Shown: positions 34,528-43,212 of the stretch, piece after piece | Layout of the letters: every line of letters starts with the position of its first letter | Position numbering within the stretch: the first letter of the stretch is position 1 | Source of the DNA: a beta proteobacterium MWH-UniP1 | Lineage (GTDB): Bacteria > Pseudomonadota > Gammaproteobacteria > Burkholderiales > Burkholderiaceae_A | DNA: 64,000 nt | Assembly (NCBI GenBank): GCA_036362785.1 | Contig: CP143625.1 | Coordinates: 621,401-685,400 of the forward strand | Direction: 5' to 3' | Program-made: the position numbers and the translations under genes | The notes under the pieces: generated by a model | Database searches by the model: none | Told to the model about the DNA's origin: nothing | Seen by the model: only the letters and a program-made list of their open reading frames with translations

Positions 34528-36036
34528 ATGGACGTCTTACTCAATCTATTTCAAGGGGTCGTCACCGTTTTCACGCCAGTGAATTTTCTGGTGATGGTGA
34601 TTGGCCTGGTGCTGGGCATGCTGGTGGCAGTGCTGCCTGGGCTAACACTCGTGATGGGCGTGGTGCTCGCCCTGCCGTTTACCTATCAAATGGGGGTTGG
34701 CCCCGCACTCATTTTGCTTACCGCCATGTATGTGTCGGGCACCTACGGCGGTGCCATTACCGCGATTCTTTTTCGCATTCCTGGGGAACCCATGGATGTG
34801 CCCCTGCTGTGGGACGGTTATGAAATGACCAAGCAGGGTCTGGCTGCCAAGGCCCTGGGCTATTCGCTGATCGCAGCGCTGGTGGGTGGGTTGGCTTCTG
34901 CGGTGTTGATGGTGGCCATGGCCAAGCCGGTTGCTGAAGTTGCCCTGAAGTTTTCCTCGCCAGAATTTTTTGCAGTTATTGTTTTTGGCTTATCCAGTGT
35001 GGTGTCGTTGGGCGGCAAGTCATTGGTCAATGCCTTGATCAGTCTGTGTCTTGGCCTGTTGTTCGCAACGGTGGGTGTCGATTCTATTTATGGACAAGAG
35101 CGCCTGACTTTTTCTCAGCCATTTCTCATGGATGGCATTGAGTTTCTCTTGGTCATGGTGGGGGCCTATGGGATTGGTGAAGTACTCACGCGGCTCTCGG
35201 TGGGCTATCCCAGCGAGGGCGGTGATGATCAGGCCGCCAAGCCAAGTCGGTTTGTGACCGCGTTTCCCAAGCTTCGCGAATTGCTGCCACTGAAGGGGAG
35301 TTTTGTGCGTGGCACCGGCACTGGTGTCGTGGTGGGATTGGTTCCCGGTGCAGGCGCCACCGTGTCGTCGTTTGTGGCCTACGGTATTGAGCGGCAATAC
35401 GGTAAGAACGGCAATAAGCTGGGCACCGGTGCACCCGAGGGCATTATTGCGGCCAAGTCAGCGGCCACGGCGTCAGTCGGTGGGGCCTTGGTACCCCTGC
35501 TGACCATGGGTATTCCGGGAAGTGGTGCCACCGCCATTATTTTGGCGGCCTTTTTGTTGCACGGCATTCAGCCAGGCCCCCAGGTTTTTGTGAGCAGCTC
35601 TGCCTTGATCTACACGGTTTTTGCATCCGTTTTTATTGGTGTGATTGGCATGTGTATCTTGGGCTACTTTGCAATCAAGCCGCTCACCAAGGTCTTGGAT
35701 GCGCCCGAAGCCGTGGTCTCGGCCTTTGTGATTATGTTTTGTTTTGTCGGCGCCTTTGCTGCCCGCAACAACACATCCGATCTTTATGTGATTGCGGCGT
35801 TTGGCCTGTTGGGATTTTTGTTTGAGCGGTTTAAGTTTCCGATTGCACCGCTTGTGCTGGGAACGATTCTTGGCCCGCTTGCGGAAGACAACTTCATGAC
35901 GACCATGGTCAGTTTTAATAACGACTGGACGGTCTTTCTTACCCGGCCGATTAGCCTTGGTATTCTGATCGTGGCTGCCATAGGCGTGTTTTATCCCATG
36001 ATTCGCTCGACCTACGCCAAGAAATCGCAAACCTAA
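34528..36036 (+). CDS. TctA-family large membrane subunit
   Basis: A 502-residue channel subunit with about 11-12 helices. It has the TctA signature regions LPGLTLVMGVVLALPFTYQMG, YVSGTYGGAITAILFRIPGEP, GLVPGAGATVSSFVAYGIE and MGIPGSGATAIILAAFLLHG. With the TctC and TctB genes it makes a secondary, sodium- or proton-driven importer. TTT systems for C3 sulfonates (sulfolactate) are known; import of C2 sulfoacetate is suggested by sauS-sauT directly downstream. Confidence 0.95.
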   Translation: MDVLLNLFQGVVTVFTPVNFLVMVIGLVLGMLVAVLPGLTLVMGVVLALPFTYQMGVGPALILLTAMYVSGTYGGAITAILFRIPGEPMDVPLLWDGYEMTKQGLAAKALGYSLIAALVGGLASAVLMVAMAKPVAEVALKFSSPEFFAVIVFGLSSVVSLGGKSLVNALISLCLGLLFATVGVDSIYGQERLTFSQPFLMDGIEFLLVMVGAYGIGEVLTRLSVGYPSEGGDDQAAKPSRFVTAFPKLRELLPLKGSFVRGTGTGVVVGLVPGAGATVSSFVAYGIERQYGKNGNKLGTGAPEGIIAAKSAATASVGGALVPLLTMGIPGSGATAIILAAFLLHGIQPGPQVFVSSSALIYTVFASVFIGVIGMCILGYFAIKPLTKVLDAPEAVVSAFVIMFCFVGAFAARNNTSDLYVIAAFGLLGFLFERFKFPIAPLVLGTILGPLAEDNFMTTMVSFNNDWTVFLTRPISLGILIVAAIGVFYPMIRSTYAKKSQT

Positions 36037-36082
36037 AAAGAAAAACAAGTAACACCAAGATCCCTCACGAAAGGTAATACAG

Positions 36083-37522
36083 ATGGCAGAAGTGGTTGCA
36101 ACACCCGCAGGCCCAGTTGGCACAATGGTCCAGGGCTTGATTGATCGGGCCCGTCAGGCCCAACAGAAAATTGACGGGTATACCCAGGCGCAGGTGGACC
36201 TGATGGTGTCATCGGTCGCCTGGGCTATTTTGGAGCCGGGCCGCAATCGGCTACTGGCTGACCTGGCGGTAAAGGATTCTGGCATTGGCAATGCAGACGA
36301 CAAGTTCACCAAAAATTTTCGCAAGACCTTAGGCCTGGTGCGCGACTTAAAGGGCGCCATCTCGGTGGGCGTGTTGCGTGAAGACCCCGCCAATGGCATT
36401 ACTGAAATTGCGCGGCCCGCAGGGGTGGTAGCGGCCATTACACCGTCGACCAATCCCGGGGCAACACCGATTAATAAAATTCTAAATTCCTTGAAATGCC
36501 GAAATGCCGTGATCTTGGCACCATCGCCCAAGGGCGCATCCACCTGTGCCACGTTGTTGGGTTTTGTGCATGAGCAGTTACGAAAGGTGGGTGCGCCAGA
36601 AGATCTGGTGCAGATGCTGCCCGCCCCGATCTCAAAAGAAGCCACTCATGAACTGATGCGCCGCGCGGATCTGATTGTGGCCACCGGCTCTCAGGCCAAT
36701 ATTCGCTCGGCCTATTCCAGCGGCACGCCGGCCTTTGGCGTGGGTGCAGGTAATGCGGCAGCGATTATCGATGAGTATGCCGATGTCGCAGCAACTGCAG
36801 TCAAGATTGCCCGCTCGAAGACGTTTGATCACGCCACGAGCTGTTCTAGTGAAAATGGTGCTGTGATTGTCGATGCCATCTACGACAAGGCGATTGCCGC
36901 ATTACAAACGGCTGGTGGTGTGATGCTGACACCTGAAGATCAGGCCAGGCTGCAGGCGTTTATGTTCCCCGGCGGCAAACTCTCATCCGCCGCAACCGCC
37001 CAGTCGGCGGTGACGATTGCACAGCGTGCTGGCTTAACCACTCCTGGTGCGAATAAGGCCAAGTTCTTGATGGTGACCGCGACCTCAGCGGGCAAAGAAG
37101 AACCTTTTTCTGGTGAGAAGCTCAGCCCCGTGTTGACCGTCTGGCGTGTGGCCGACTTTCAAGCGGCGGCTGCCATGGTGGCCAAGATCTATGCCTATCA
37201 GGGTGCCGGCCATTCGGTCAGTCTTCATACCGCCGCCAGTGGCGATGTCTTGGAAACCCGCGCCCGCGACCTTGCCCACCACTTGCCGGTCTGCCGTGTG
37301 ATTGTGAATCAGGCCCATGCGATTGCCACAGGCGGCAGTTTTGACAATGGCCTGCCATTCTCGCTTTCCATGGGCTGCGGCACCTGGGGCAAGAATAGTT
37401 TTTCAGAGAATATGAATTATCGGCATTACATGAACATCACGCGGATTGCCCGGCCCATCCCGGAAAAGGTGCCAACCGTCGACGAGTTGCTGGCTGACTA
37501 TTTTGAAAAGTTTGGACGTTAA
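36083..37522 (+). CDS. sauS: Sulfoacetaldehyde dehydrogenase (CoA-acylating), SauS-like
   Basis: A 479-residue acylating aldehyde dehydrogenase. The catalytic cysteine is C254 in FDHATSCSSENG, and the NAD(P) region shows ITPSTNPGATPINKILNSLKCRNAV and GVGAGNAAAIID. It is the right size and type for SauS, which reduces sulfoacetyl-CoA to sulfoacetaldehyde in Cupriavidus. Here the downstream ligase SauT and the shared lower pathway support that role. A general acetaldehyde/CoA dehydrogenase is the alternative. Confidence 0.78.
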   Translation: MAEVVATPAGPVGTMVQGLIDRARQAQQKIDGYTQAQVDLMVSSVAWAILEPGRNRLLADLAVKDSGIGNADDKFTKNFRKTLGLVRDLKGAISVGVLREDPANGITEIARPAGVVAAITPSTNPGATPINKILNSLKCRNAVILAPSPKGASTCATLLGFVHEQLRKVGAPEDLVQMLPAPISKEATHELMRRADLIVATGSQANIRSAYSSGTPAFGVGAGNAAAIIDEYADVAATAVKIARSKTFDHATSCSSENGAVIVDAIYDKAIAALQTAGGVMLTPEDQARLQAFMFPGGKLSSAATAQSAVTIAQRAGLTTPGANKAKFLMVTATSAGKEEPFSGEKLSPVLTVWRVADFQAAAAMVAKIYAYQGAGHSVSLHTAASGDVLETRARDLAHHLPVCRVIVNQAHAIATGGSFDNGLPFSLSMGCGTWGKNSFSENMNYRHYMNITRIARPIPEKVPTVDELLADYFEKFGR

Positions 37523-37526
37523 ATCA

Positions 37527-39035
37527 ATGAAGACGCTTCAAGACGTATGGGTGCACTGGGCAGTGAGCCAGCCCGATGCACCCATATTGATCTCCCCTGA
37601 AACCGATCGCCGTGTCACTTACGCCGAGTTGCATCAGCAGACTCGGGAGCTGGCCGGTACGCTTAAGCGCATGGGCATTCAACCGGGCACCCATATTGGC
37701 CTGTATTTGCAAAATGGTCTGCAGACGACCCGATTGTTTTTGTCCATCATGGCGGCAGGTTATGTGGTCACGCCGTTTAATCTGCTGGCCCATGTGGATC
37801 AGCTGGCCTGGGTCTTGGACCACAGTGATTGTGAGCTGGTGTTCTATGGGGAAGGCCAGCGCGAGACCCTGTTGGCAGCACTCAAGAAAACCCAACGCAG
37901 TTTTGCCACCCGTCAGATTGATTCCGATGCGCAAACGCTCGCGCTTGACGATGGCGCGGCAGTGGAACTCAGCCCCTTGGCGGCAGATCAGCCCGCCCTG
38001 CTGATGTACACATCAGGCACTACGGGCACGCCCAAGGGCGTGCGGCTCACGCATCGCAATCTTTTGCATGCGGCCCACACAGTCAGCCAGTGGCACCAGC
38101 TCACACATCAAGACCGTGTGCTGAGTTCATTGCCCATTTATCACATCAACGGGCAGTCGATTGCCACCATCACGCCGTTTTATTCGGGCGGCAGCATTGT
38201 GTTGCCCCAGAAGTTCTCGGTGTCGCAGTGGTGGCCTGCCGTGCTGAAGTACGAGTGCACCTGGATCAACATGGTGCCCACCATCATTGCTTACTTACTC
38301 AATTCGGCAAAAGATGCCAATGCACCTGCGGCCCAGGCCCTAAAGCGGGTGCGGTTTGGCCGATCTGCATCGGCACCGCTTCCGCCGGAGCATCATCGGG
38401 CCTTTGAGGAGCGCTTTGGCATTCCCGTGATTGAAGCCATGGGCATGACGGAATCGGCGTCTGTTGTATTTTGTAATCCGCATGATGATCGGCGTCGCTA
38501 TGGCAGTCCGGGCCTGCCCTGTGGTGTGCAGGCCAAGGTGGTCAGCCCCGATGGCGTGGCGCTTGGGGACAACGAAACAGGTGAGCTCTGTTTGTATGGC
38601 GATAACGTGATGTCTGGCTACTACAAGTCTGATGCAGAAACAGCAAAGGCATTTGATGCCCAGGGCTGGTTAAAGACAGGAGACTTGGGCTATCGCGATG
38701 CAGATGGTTTTTATTTTGTAACGGGCCGGCTGAAAGAGCTGATCATCAAAGGCGGGGAAAACATTGCGCCCCGCGAGATCGATGAAGTCTTGTTAAAGCA
38801 CCCATCGGTACTCGATGCCGCCTGCGTGGGCATTCCCGACCCAAACTATGGACAAGAGATTCTGGCCTGCATTGTCTTGAAAGAAGGAAGTGCTTGTACC
38901 GAAGAGGAAATTCGTGGGTTTTCCATTGAACGACTTGGCAAATACAAGACACCAAAGGTGTTTCATTTCGTTGCCGATCTTCCACGCGGACCATCTGGAA
39001 AGGTGCAAAGGCTAAAACTGATCGATTGGGTATAG
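37527..39035 (+). CDS. sauT: Sulfoacetate-CoA ligase, SauT-like (AMP-forming)
   Basis: A 502-residue acyl-CoA synthetase from ATG 37527, five bases after sauS. Motifs: MYTSGTTGTPKGVRLTHRN (AMP binding), PIYHINGQSIATITPF, EAMGMTESASVVFCN, LKTGDLGYRDADGFYFVTGRLKELIIKGGENIAPREID and the lysine motif GPSGKVQRLKL. The type is clear. Substrate (sulfoacetate) is inferred from its position after sauS and the TTT importer, matching sauST of Cupriavidus necator. Confidence 0.78.
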   Translation: MKTLQDVWVHWAVSQPDAPILISPETDRRVTYAELHQQTRELAGTLKRMGIQPGTHIGLYLQNGLQTTRLFLSIMAAGYVVTPFNLLAHVDQLAWVLDHSDCELVFYGEGQRETLLAALKKTQRSFATRQIDSDAQTLALDDGAAVELSPLAADQPALLMYTSGTTGTPKGVRLTHRNLLHAAHTVSQWHQLTHQDRVLSSLPIYHINGQSIATITPFYSGGSIVLPQKFSVSQWWPAVLKYECTWINMVPTIIAYLLNSAKDANAPAAQALKRVRFGRSASAPLPPEHHRAFEERFGIPVIEAMGMTESASVVFCNPHDDRRRYGSPGLPCGVQAKVVSPDGVALGDNETGELCLYGDNVMSGYYKSDAETAKAFDAQGWLKTGDLGYRDADGFYFVTGRLKELIIKGGENIAPREIDEVLLKHPSVLDAACVGIPDPNYGQEILACIVLKEGSACTEEEIRGFSIERLGKYKTPKVFHFVADLPRGPSGKVQRLKLIDWV

Positions 39036-39043
39036 TGGCGCCC

Positions 39044-40315
39044 ATGAAGTATCTGCCCTTTGCGCGATGGTCCCAGGATTGGAAAACGCCTGGCACCATT
39101 CGCACGGATCTGCTTGCTGGTCTTACCGGCGCCATTGTGGTGCTGCCCCAGGGGCTGGCCTTTGCTACTTTGGCGGGCATGCCACCGCACTACGGCCTGT
39201 ATGCCGCGATTCTGCCGTGCATCATTGCCGCGCTGTTTGGTTCGAGCCGACTGATGGTAACGGGGCCTGCCAACGCAATTTCGCTCACCACCATGGCCCT
39301 GATTGGGTCGATGGCAATTCCCGAGAGCCCAGAGTACGTCAGTCTTGTGTTGACCTTGAGTTTCTTGGTGGGCATCTTGCAGATTGCGCTTGGGCTTGGG
39401 GGTGTTGGCAAGTGGGTTGAAAAAGTGCCGCACTCGGTCATTGTGGGCTTCACCACAGGGGCCGCCATTCTGATTATCAATAGCCAGGTGGGCAGCCTGG
39501 TTGGCGTAGAGATTCCCAGGGGCGTGAGTGTGGCCGAGACACTGCAGGCTGCGTTTACTGGCGTTGTACAGGGTGTGGCCCAGCCCCTTGCACCGCTGTT
39601 GGTCGTCTTAACTCTGATTGTGATGCGTCTGTGGCGGCCTTTGAATCGAAAAATTCCGGCAATGTTGATTGCGGTTATTTTTGGAAGCCTTGCGGCGATG
39701 GCGCTTGAGCACTGGCTGGGTAACGGCTACACATTTCGCCGAGTGAGTGCTATTCCGGGGGCGATCCCACCGCTCTCCATGCCCGATTTTCGACTGAGCA
39801 CTGTTCAGCAGCTCTTTGGTGCGGCGATGGTCATGGTGTTGTTGGCGTCGACCGAGGCCATGGCGATTGCCCGTGCCATGGCGCTCAAAACCAAAGATCC
39901 GTTCGATGCCAATCAGGAATTTATTGGTCAGGGCCTGGCCAATCTTGGTGGCGCCTTTACATCGGCCTATCCGGCAAGCGGTTCCTTTAATCGATCGGGT
40001 GTGAACTTTGCCGCAGGTGCGCGCACGCCGCTATCGGCAGCCAGTGCCGGCGTGTTTCTGGTGCTGATTTTGCTGTTCGTGTCACCCCTGGCCATGTATC
40101 TGCCCTATGTGGTGATCTCGGCTTTGCTGTTGGCGGTTGCCTGGGGCCTGATCGACATGAGACAGATTCGGCATGAAATTCATGCAGGCCCACGCGAGTG
40201 GCTGCCGATGGCCGTCACCGGCATTGGCACGGTCGCTGCGTCACTGGAGTGGGCCGTGTTACTTGGCATTTGCACCGCCATGATCACGCATCGCTTTTTA
40301 AAGAAAAAGCACTGA
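39044..40315 (+). CDS. SulP-family anion permease lacking the STAS domain
   Basis: A 423-residue transporter from ATG 39044, eight bases after the sauT stop (a TTG at 39026 would overlap sauT). It has the SulP motifs DLLAGLTGAIVVLPQGLAFATLAGMPPHYGLYAA, VTGPANAIS and SAYPASGSFNRSGVNFAAGARTPLS. It ends soon after the last helix (ITHRFLKKKH), so the cytoplasmic STAS domain of typical SulP proteins is absent. In this operon it may export sulfate or sulfite released from sulfonates, or import an anion; direction is unknown. Confidence 0.88.
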   Translation: MKYLPFARWSQDWKTPGTIRTDLLAGLTGAIVVLPQGLAFATLAGMPPHYGLYAAILPCIIAALFGSSRLMVTGPANAISLTTMALIGSMAIPESPEYVSLVLTLSFLVGILQIALGLGGVGKWVEKVPHSVIVGFTTGAAILIINSQVGSLVGVEIPRGVSVAETLQAAFTGVVQGVAQPLAPLLVVLTLIVMRLWRPLNRKIPAMLIAVIFGSLAAMALEHWLGNGYTFRRVSAIPGAIPPLSMPDFRLSTVQQLFGAAMVMVLLASTEAMAIARAMALKTKDPFDANQEFIGQGLANLGGAFTSAYPASGSFNRSGVNFAAGARTPLSAASAGVFLVLILLFVSPLAMYLPYVVISALLLAVAWGLIDMRQIRHEIHAGPREWLPMAVTGIGTVAASLEWAVLLGICTAMITHRFLKKKH

Positions 40316-40447
40316 ATTACCCCGGGTGTTTTATTGGCCGGGGCGAGGCCGGCCGACACAGTATTTACCCCTAGACATTCCATCTAACGCCCCCAAATCG
40401 TTGTGAACACGGCATCCTGCGGTGGCGCCGTTTTTCTGCGGTGCAGC

Positions 40448-40480
40448 GTGGATCTAAACAAAACAGATCCCTGGACCTAT
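40448..40480 (+). promoter_or_regulatory. Candidate TauR operator upstream of tauA
   Basis: GTGGATCTAA (40448-40457) and CTGGACCTAT (40471-40480) are direct repeats 23 bases apart start to start. They resemble the CTGGAC(T/C)TAA direct repeats I recall as TauR binding sites in alphaproteobacteria. The same two motifs with the same 23-base spacing recur before tauX. A plausible promoter follows: TTGTCT at 40490-40495 and TACTAA at 40514-40519. The rest of the 225-base gap after the SulP gene shows only a weak GC-rich hairpin at 40320-40343. Confidence 0.6.
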
Positions 40481-40540
40481 CCGAGCAGATTGTCTGATCG
40501 GTAGTCTTTGCCTTACTAAAATAATTACGAGGAGATAGAC

Positions 40541-41560
40541 ATGCACATCAACATTATTCGCCGCGCAGTCGTGGGTGCAATTGCCGCAAGCGGACTCATG
40601 GGTGCTCAAGCGTATGCACAGCCCAAAGAAGTCACGATTGCATACCAAGACATGATGATGCCCTGGCGTTTTGCTCACGCCACGGGTGAGATTGAAAAAG
40701 CCACCGGTTACAAAATCAATTACCGCAAGTTTGGCGGTGGTGGCGATGTGATTCGCGCGATGGCCTCTGGCCAGGTGCAAATTGGCGAAGCCGGTTCCGC
40801 GCCGATTGCCTCGGCACTCTCGCAAGGTCTGCCGGTGGAATTAATCTGGATCATGGCGGATATTGGAGACGCCGAAGCCTTGGTGGCCCGTAAGGCCAGC
40901 GGCGTGAAGAGTGTTGCCGATCTGAAAGGCAAAAAAATTGGGGTGCCGTTTACATCGACCACTCACTTTCATACCCTGGTTGCTCTGGAGGCTGCAAAGC
41001 TGAAAGCCACTGATGTGCGCATTCTGAATATGCGCCCGCCAGAGGTTGCAGCAGCCTGGGAGCGTGGCGATATTGATGCCACCTTTATCTGGGACCCGGT
41101 ATTGGCCAAGGTGAAGTCCAGCGGTGTGGTGCTCACCACTTCTGGAAAAATTTCCCAAGACACAGGCAAGGCAACTTTTGAGGGCATCTTGGCCCAAAAG
41201 GAATGGGCCAAGTCGAATCAAGACTTTGTGGTGAAGTTTCTAAAAGTCATCGCAAACGCCGACGACAACTATCGTAAAAACGCTGCCAAGTGGGTGGTGG
41301 GCTCGCCCATGGTGAAAGCCGTGGCCGATGTCACGGGTGCCAAGGCTGAAGATGTACCACCCGGTATGCAGTTGTATCGCTTCCCGACCATCGCTGAGCA
41401 GACATCGAAGACCTGGATGGGCGGCGGTAAAGACAGCGGGGCAGCGAAGTCACTGGCGGCTACTGCTGCATTTCTAAAGTCGCAGGGCACGATATCGGCC
41501 ACGTTAAACGACTACTCGGTTGGCGTGAACCCACGCTTTGCTGAGTCAGCGGGTAAATAA
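40541..41560 (+). CDS. tauA: Taurine ABC transporter periplasmic binding protein
   Basis: A 339-residue protein with a signal peptide (RRAVVGAIAASGLMGAQAYA, cut near residue 26) and an ABC solute-binding fold: VTIAYQDMMMPWRFA, YRKFGGGGDVIRAMASGQVQIGEAGSAPIA and IGVPFTSTTHFHTLVALEA match TauA-type proteins. tauB and tauC follow, with the TauR-like regulator and TauXY. It begins with a Shine-Dalgarno GAGGAGA and is preceded by candidate TauR repeats. Confidence 0.9.
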   Translation: MHINIIRRAVVGAIAASGLMGAQAYAQPKEVTIAYQDMMMPWRFAHATGEIEKATGYKINYRKFGGGGDVIRAMASGQVQIGEAGSAPIASALSQGLPVELIWIMADIGDAEALVARKASGVKSVADLKGKKIGVPFTSTTHFHTLVALEAAKLKATDVRILNMRPPEVAAAWERGDIDATFIWDPVLAKVKSSGVVLTTSGKISQDTGKATFEGILAQKEWAKSNQDFVVKFLKVIANADDNYRKNAAKWVVGSPMVKAVADVTGAKAEDVPPGMQLYRFPTIAEQTSKTWMGGGKDSGAAKSLAATAAFLKSQGTISATLNDYSVGVNPRFAESAGK

Positions 41561-41585
41561 TAAAAAAATAACGGGGGAGACACCA

Positions 41586-42365
41586 TTGAGTACGTTGCAT
41601 ATCCAAGATGTATCGGTTCAGTTTGAGACTCGACGTGGCGAATCCACGCTGGCGCTCTCGACGGTCAATCTCGAGATGAACTCGGGAGATTTTGTGGTGG
41701 CCATCGGGGCGTCGGGCTGCGGGAAGACCACACTACTGTCTTGCATTGCCGGGTTCTTGGAGCCGTCACAAGGCGATATCGTGCTCAATGGTGCCGTTGT
41801 CCACGGCCCCGGTGCCGACCGGGGCGTGGTGTTTCAAAAGCATGCGCTCATGCCCTGGCTTAACGTGATCGAAAACGTTGAGTTTGGTTTGAAAATGCGG
41901 GGTGTTCCGAAAAAAGAGCGCCGCGAAGTCGCGATGGACAAGATCCAAGCGGTTGGACTGACCAAATATGTGAATTCGCCGGTCTATCAGCTCTCGGGCG
42001 GCATGCAGCAGCGGGTGGGCATTGCCCGTGCATTGGCCTCTAACCCAGAAGTGTTGCTTATGGATGAACCACTGGGGGCGCTGGATGCCTTAACCCGTGA
42101 GTCAATTCAAGAAACCATTCTTCGGCTCTGGGACAAAGAAAAGAAGATTGTCTTTTTTATTACCCACTCGGTAGAAGAGGCGCTTTTCTTGGCAACCGAC
42201 TTGATTGTGATGTCGCCATCACCTGGCCGGATTGTGAAGCGCTACAAGCTGTCGTTTTGTCATGACTTTATCCGCACGGGCGATGCACGTGCCGTCAAGT
42301 CGCAGCCCGAATTTATTCGCATGCGTGAAGAAGTGGTCTCGCTGATTCACGACACCAAACATTGA
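41586..42365 (+). CDS. tauB: Taurine ABC transporter ATP-binding protein
   Basis: A 259-residue ABC ATPase: Walker [15 protein letters not shown], signature [15 protein letters not shown], Walker [14 protein letters not shown] and the switch histidine in [11 protein letters not shown] choose TTG 41586, because the Shine-Dalgarno GGGGGAGA (41573-41580) is five bases upstream and the product then starts [14 protein letters not shown]; a longer frame from 41538 would overlap tauA. It powers taurine uptake with TauA and TauC. Confidence 0.9.
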   Translation: MSTLHIQDVSVQFETRRGESTLALSTVNLEMNSGDFVVAIGASGCGKTTLLSCIAGFLEPSQGDIVLNGAVVHGPGADRGVVFQKHALMPWLNVIENVEFGLKMRGVPKKERREVAMDKIQAVGLTKYVNSPVYQLSGGMQQRVGIARALASNPEVLLMDEPLGALDALTRESIQETILRLWDKEKKIVFFITHSVEEALFLATDLIVMSPSPGRIVKRYKLSFCHDFIRTGDARAVKSQPEFIRMREEVVSLIHDTKH

Positions 42366-42381
42366 GCCACGGAGAGAAACG

Positions 42382-43203
42382 ATGAGTGCATCCAGTGCGC
42401 CGATGAGAAAAGTAAAGGGCTATCGTGTACCGGGCGAGGGCCCGACCATGACGATTTCATTGATCACCACCGCAGCGATTTTTATTCTCTGGTGGGCCAT
42501 CACGGCGGCAGGGTTGTTACCGCCCCTGGTGCTACCAACCCCAGCAGCGGTCTGGGAAGCCTTTATGGCGGGCAACCGTGGGGAATTACAGGGCGGCATT
42601 ACGCTGATTGAGCACTTTGGTTGGAGCGTCTACCGTGTGTTCGGCGCCTTTTTTCTGGCCTGCCTGTTTGCCATTCCAGTGGGTATCTTGATGGGTGTGT
42701 CACGGATCATGCGCGGTATTTTTGACCCGCCGATTGAGTTTTATCGCCCCCTGCCACCACTGGCTTATCTGCCCCTGGTCATCATCTGGTTTGGGATTGA
42801 TGAAACTTCAAAAATCATTCTGATTTATTTGGCCTGCTTTGCGCCCCTGGCGGTTGCGGCCCGCGCCGGTGTGCGTTCAGTCACGGTAGAGCAAATCAAT
42901 GCAGCATTTTCTATGGGGGCATCGCGCTCACAGGTGGTCTGGCATGTGATTTTGCCGGCGGCCCTGCCCGAGATTCTCACCGGCATGCGCATTGCGATTG
43001 GTTTTGGCTGGACCACCCTGGTGGCAGCCGAGATGGTGGCAGCCACGGCTGGCCTTGGTCAGATGGTGCTCAATGCATCGAACTTCTTGCGCACCGATGT
43101 GGTCATCATGGGCATTATCGTGATCGGTATTGTTGCCCTGCTGTTTGATGCGCTGATGCGCCGGATCGAAATCTGGGCCGTGCCTTGGCGCGGCCGCATG
43201 TAA
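42382..43203 (+). CDS. tauC: Taurine ABC transporter permease
   Basis: A 273-residue membrane subunit with six helices and the EAA loop (AAFSMGASRSQVVWHVILPAALPEILTGMRIAIGFGW) that docks TauB. LPTPAAVWEAF near the front is typical of the SsuC/TauC group. It is 16 bases after tauB and ten before tauR. Nitrate and alkanesulfonate permeases are similar; the neighbouring tauR-tauXY genes point to taurine. Confidence 0.9.
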   Translation: MSASSAPMRKVKGYRVPGEGPTMTISLITTAAIFILWWAITAAGLLPPLVLPTPAAVWEAFMAGNRGELQGGITLIEHFGWSVYRVFGAFFLACLFAIPVGILMGVSRIMRGIFDPPIEFYRPLPPLAYLPLVIIWFGIDETSKIILIYLACFAPLAVAARAGVRSVTVEQINAAFSMGASRSQVVWHVILPAALPEILTGMRIAIGFGWTTLVAAEMVAATAGLGQMVLNASNFLRTDVVIMGIIVIGIVALLFDALMRRIEIWAVPWRGRM

Positions 43204-43212
43204 ATTCTTGCC

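Noticed and set aside
37446-37526. Longer sauT start beginning at 37446
   Set aside because: It overlaps the conserved end of sauS; ATG 37527 gives the normal start of the ligase.
40316-40540. tRNA or small RNA gene in the gap before tauA
   Set aside because: I found no cloverleaf or CCA-type end; the only structure is a weak GC-rich hairpin and the TauR-like repeats.
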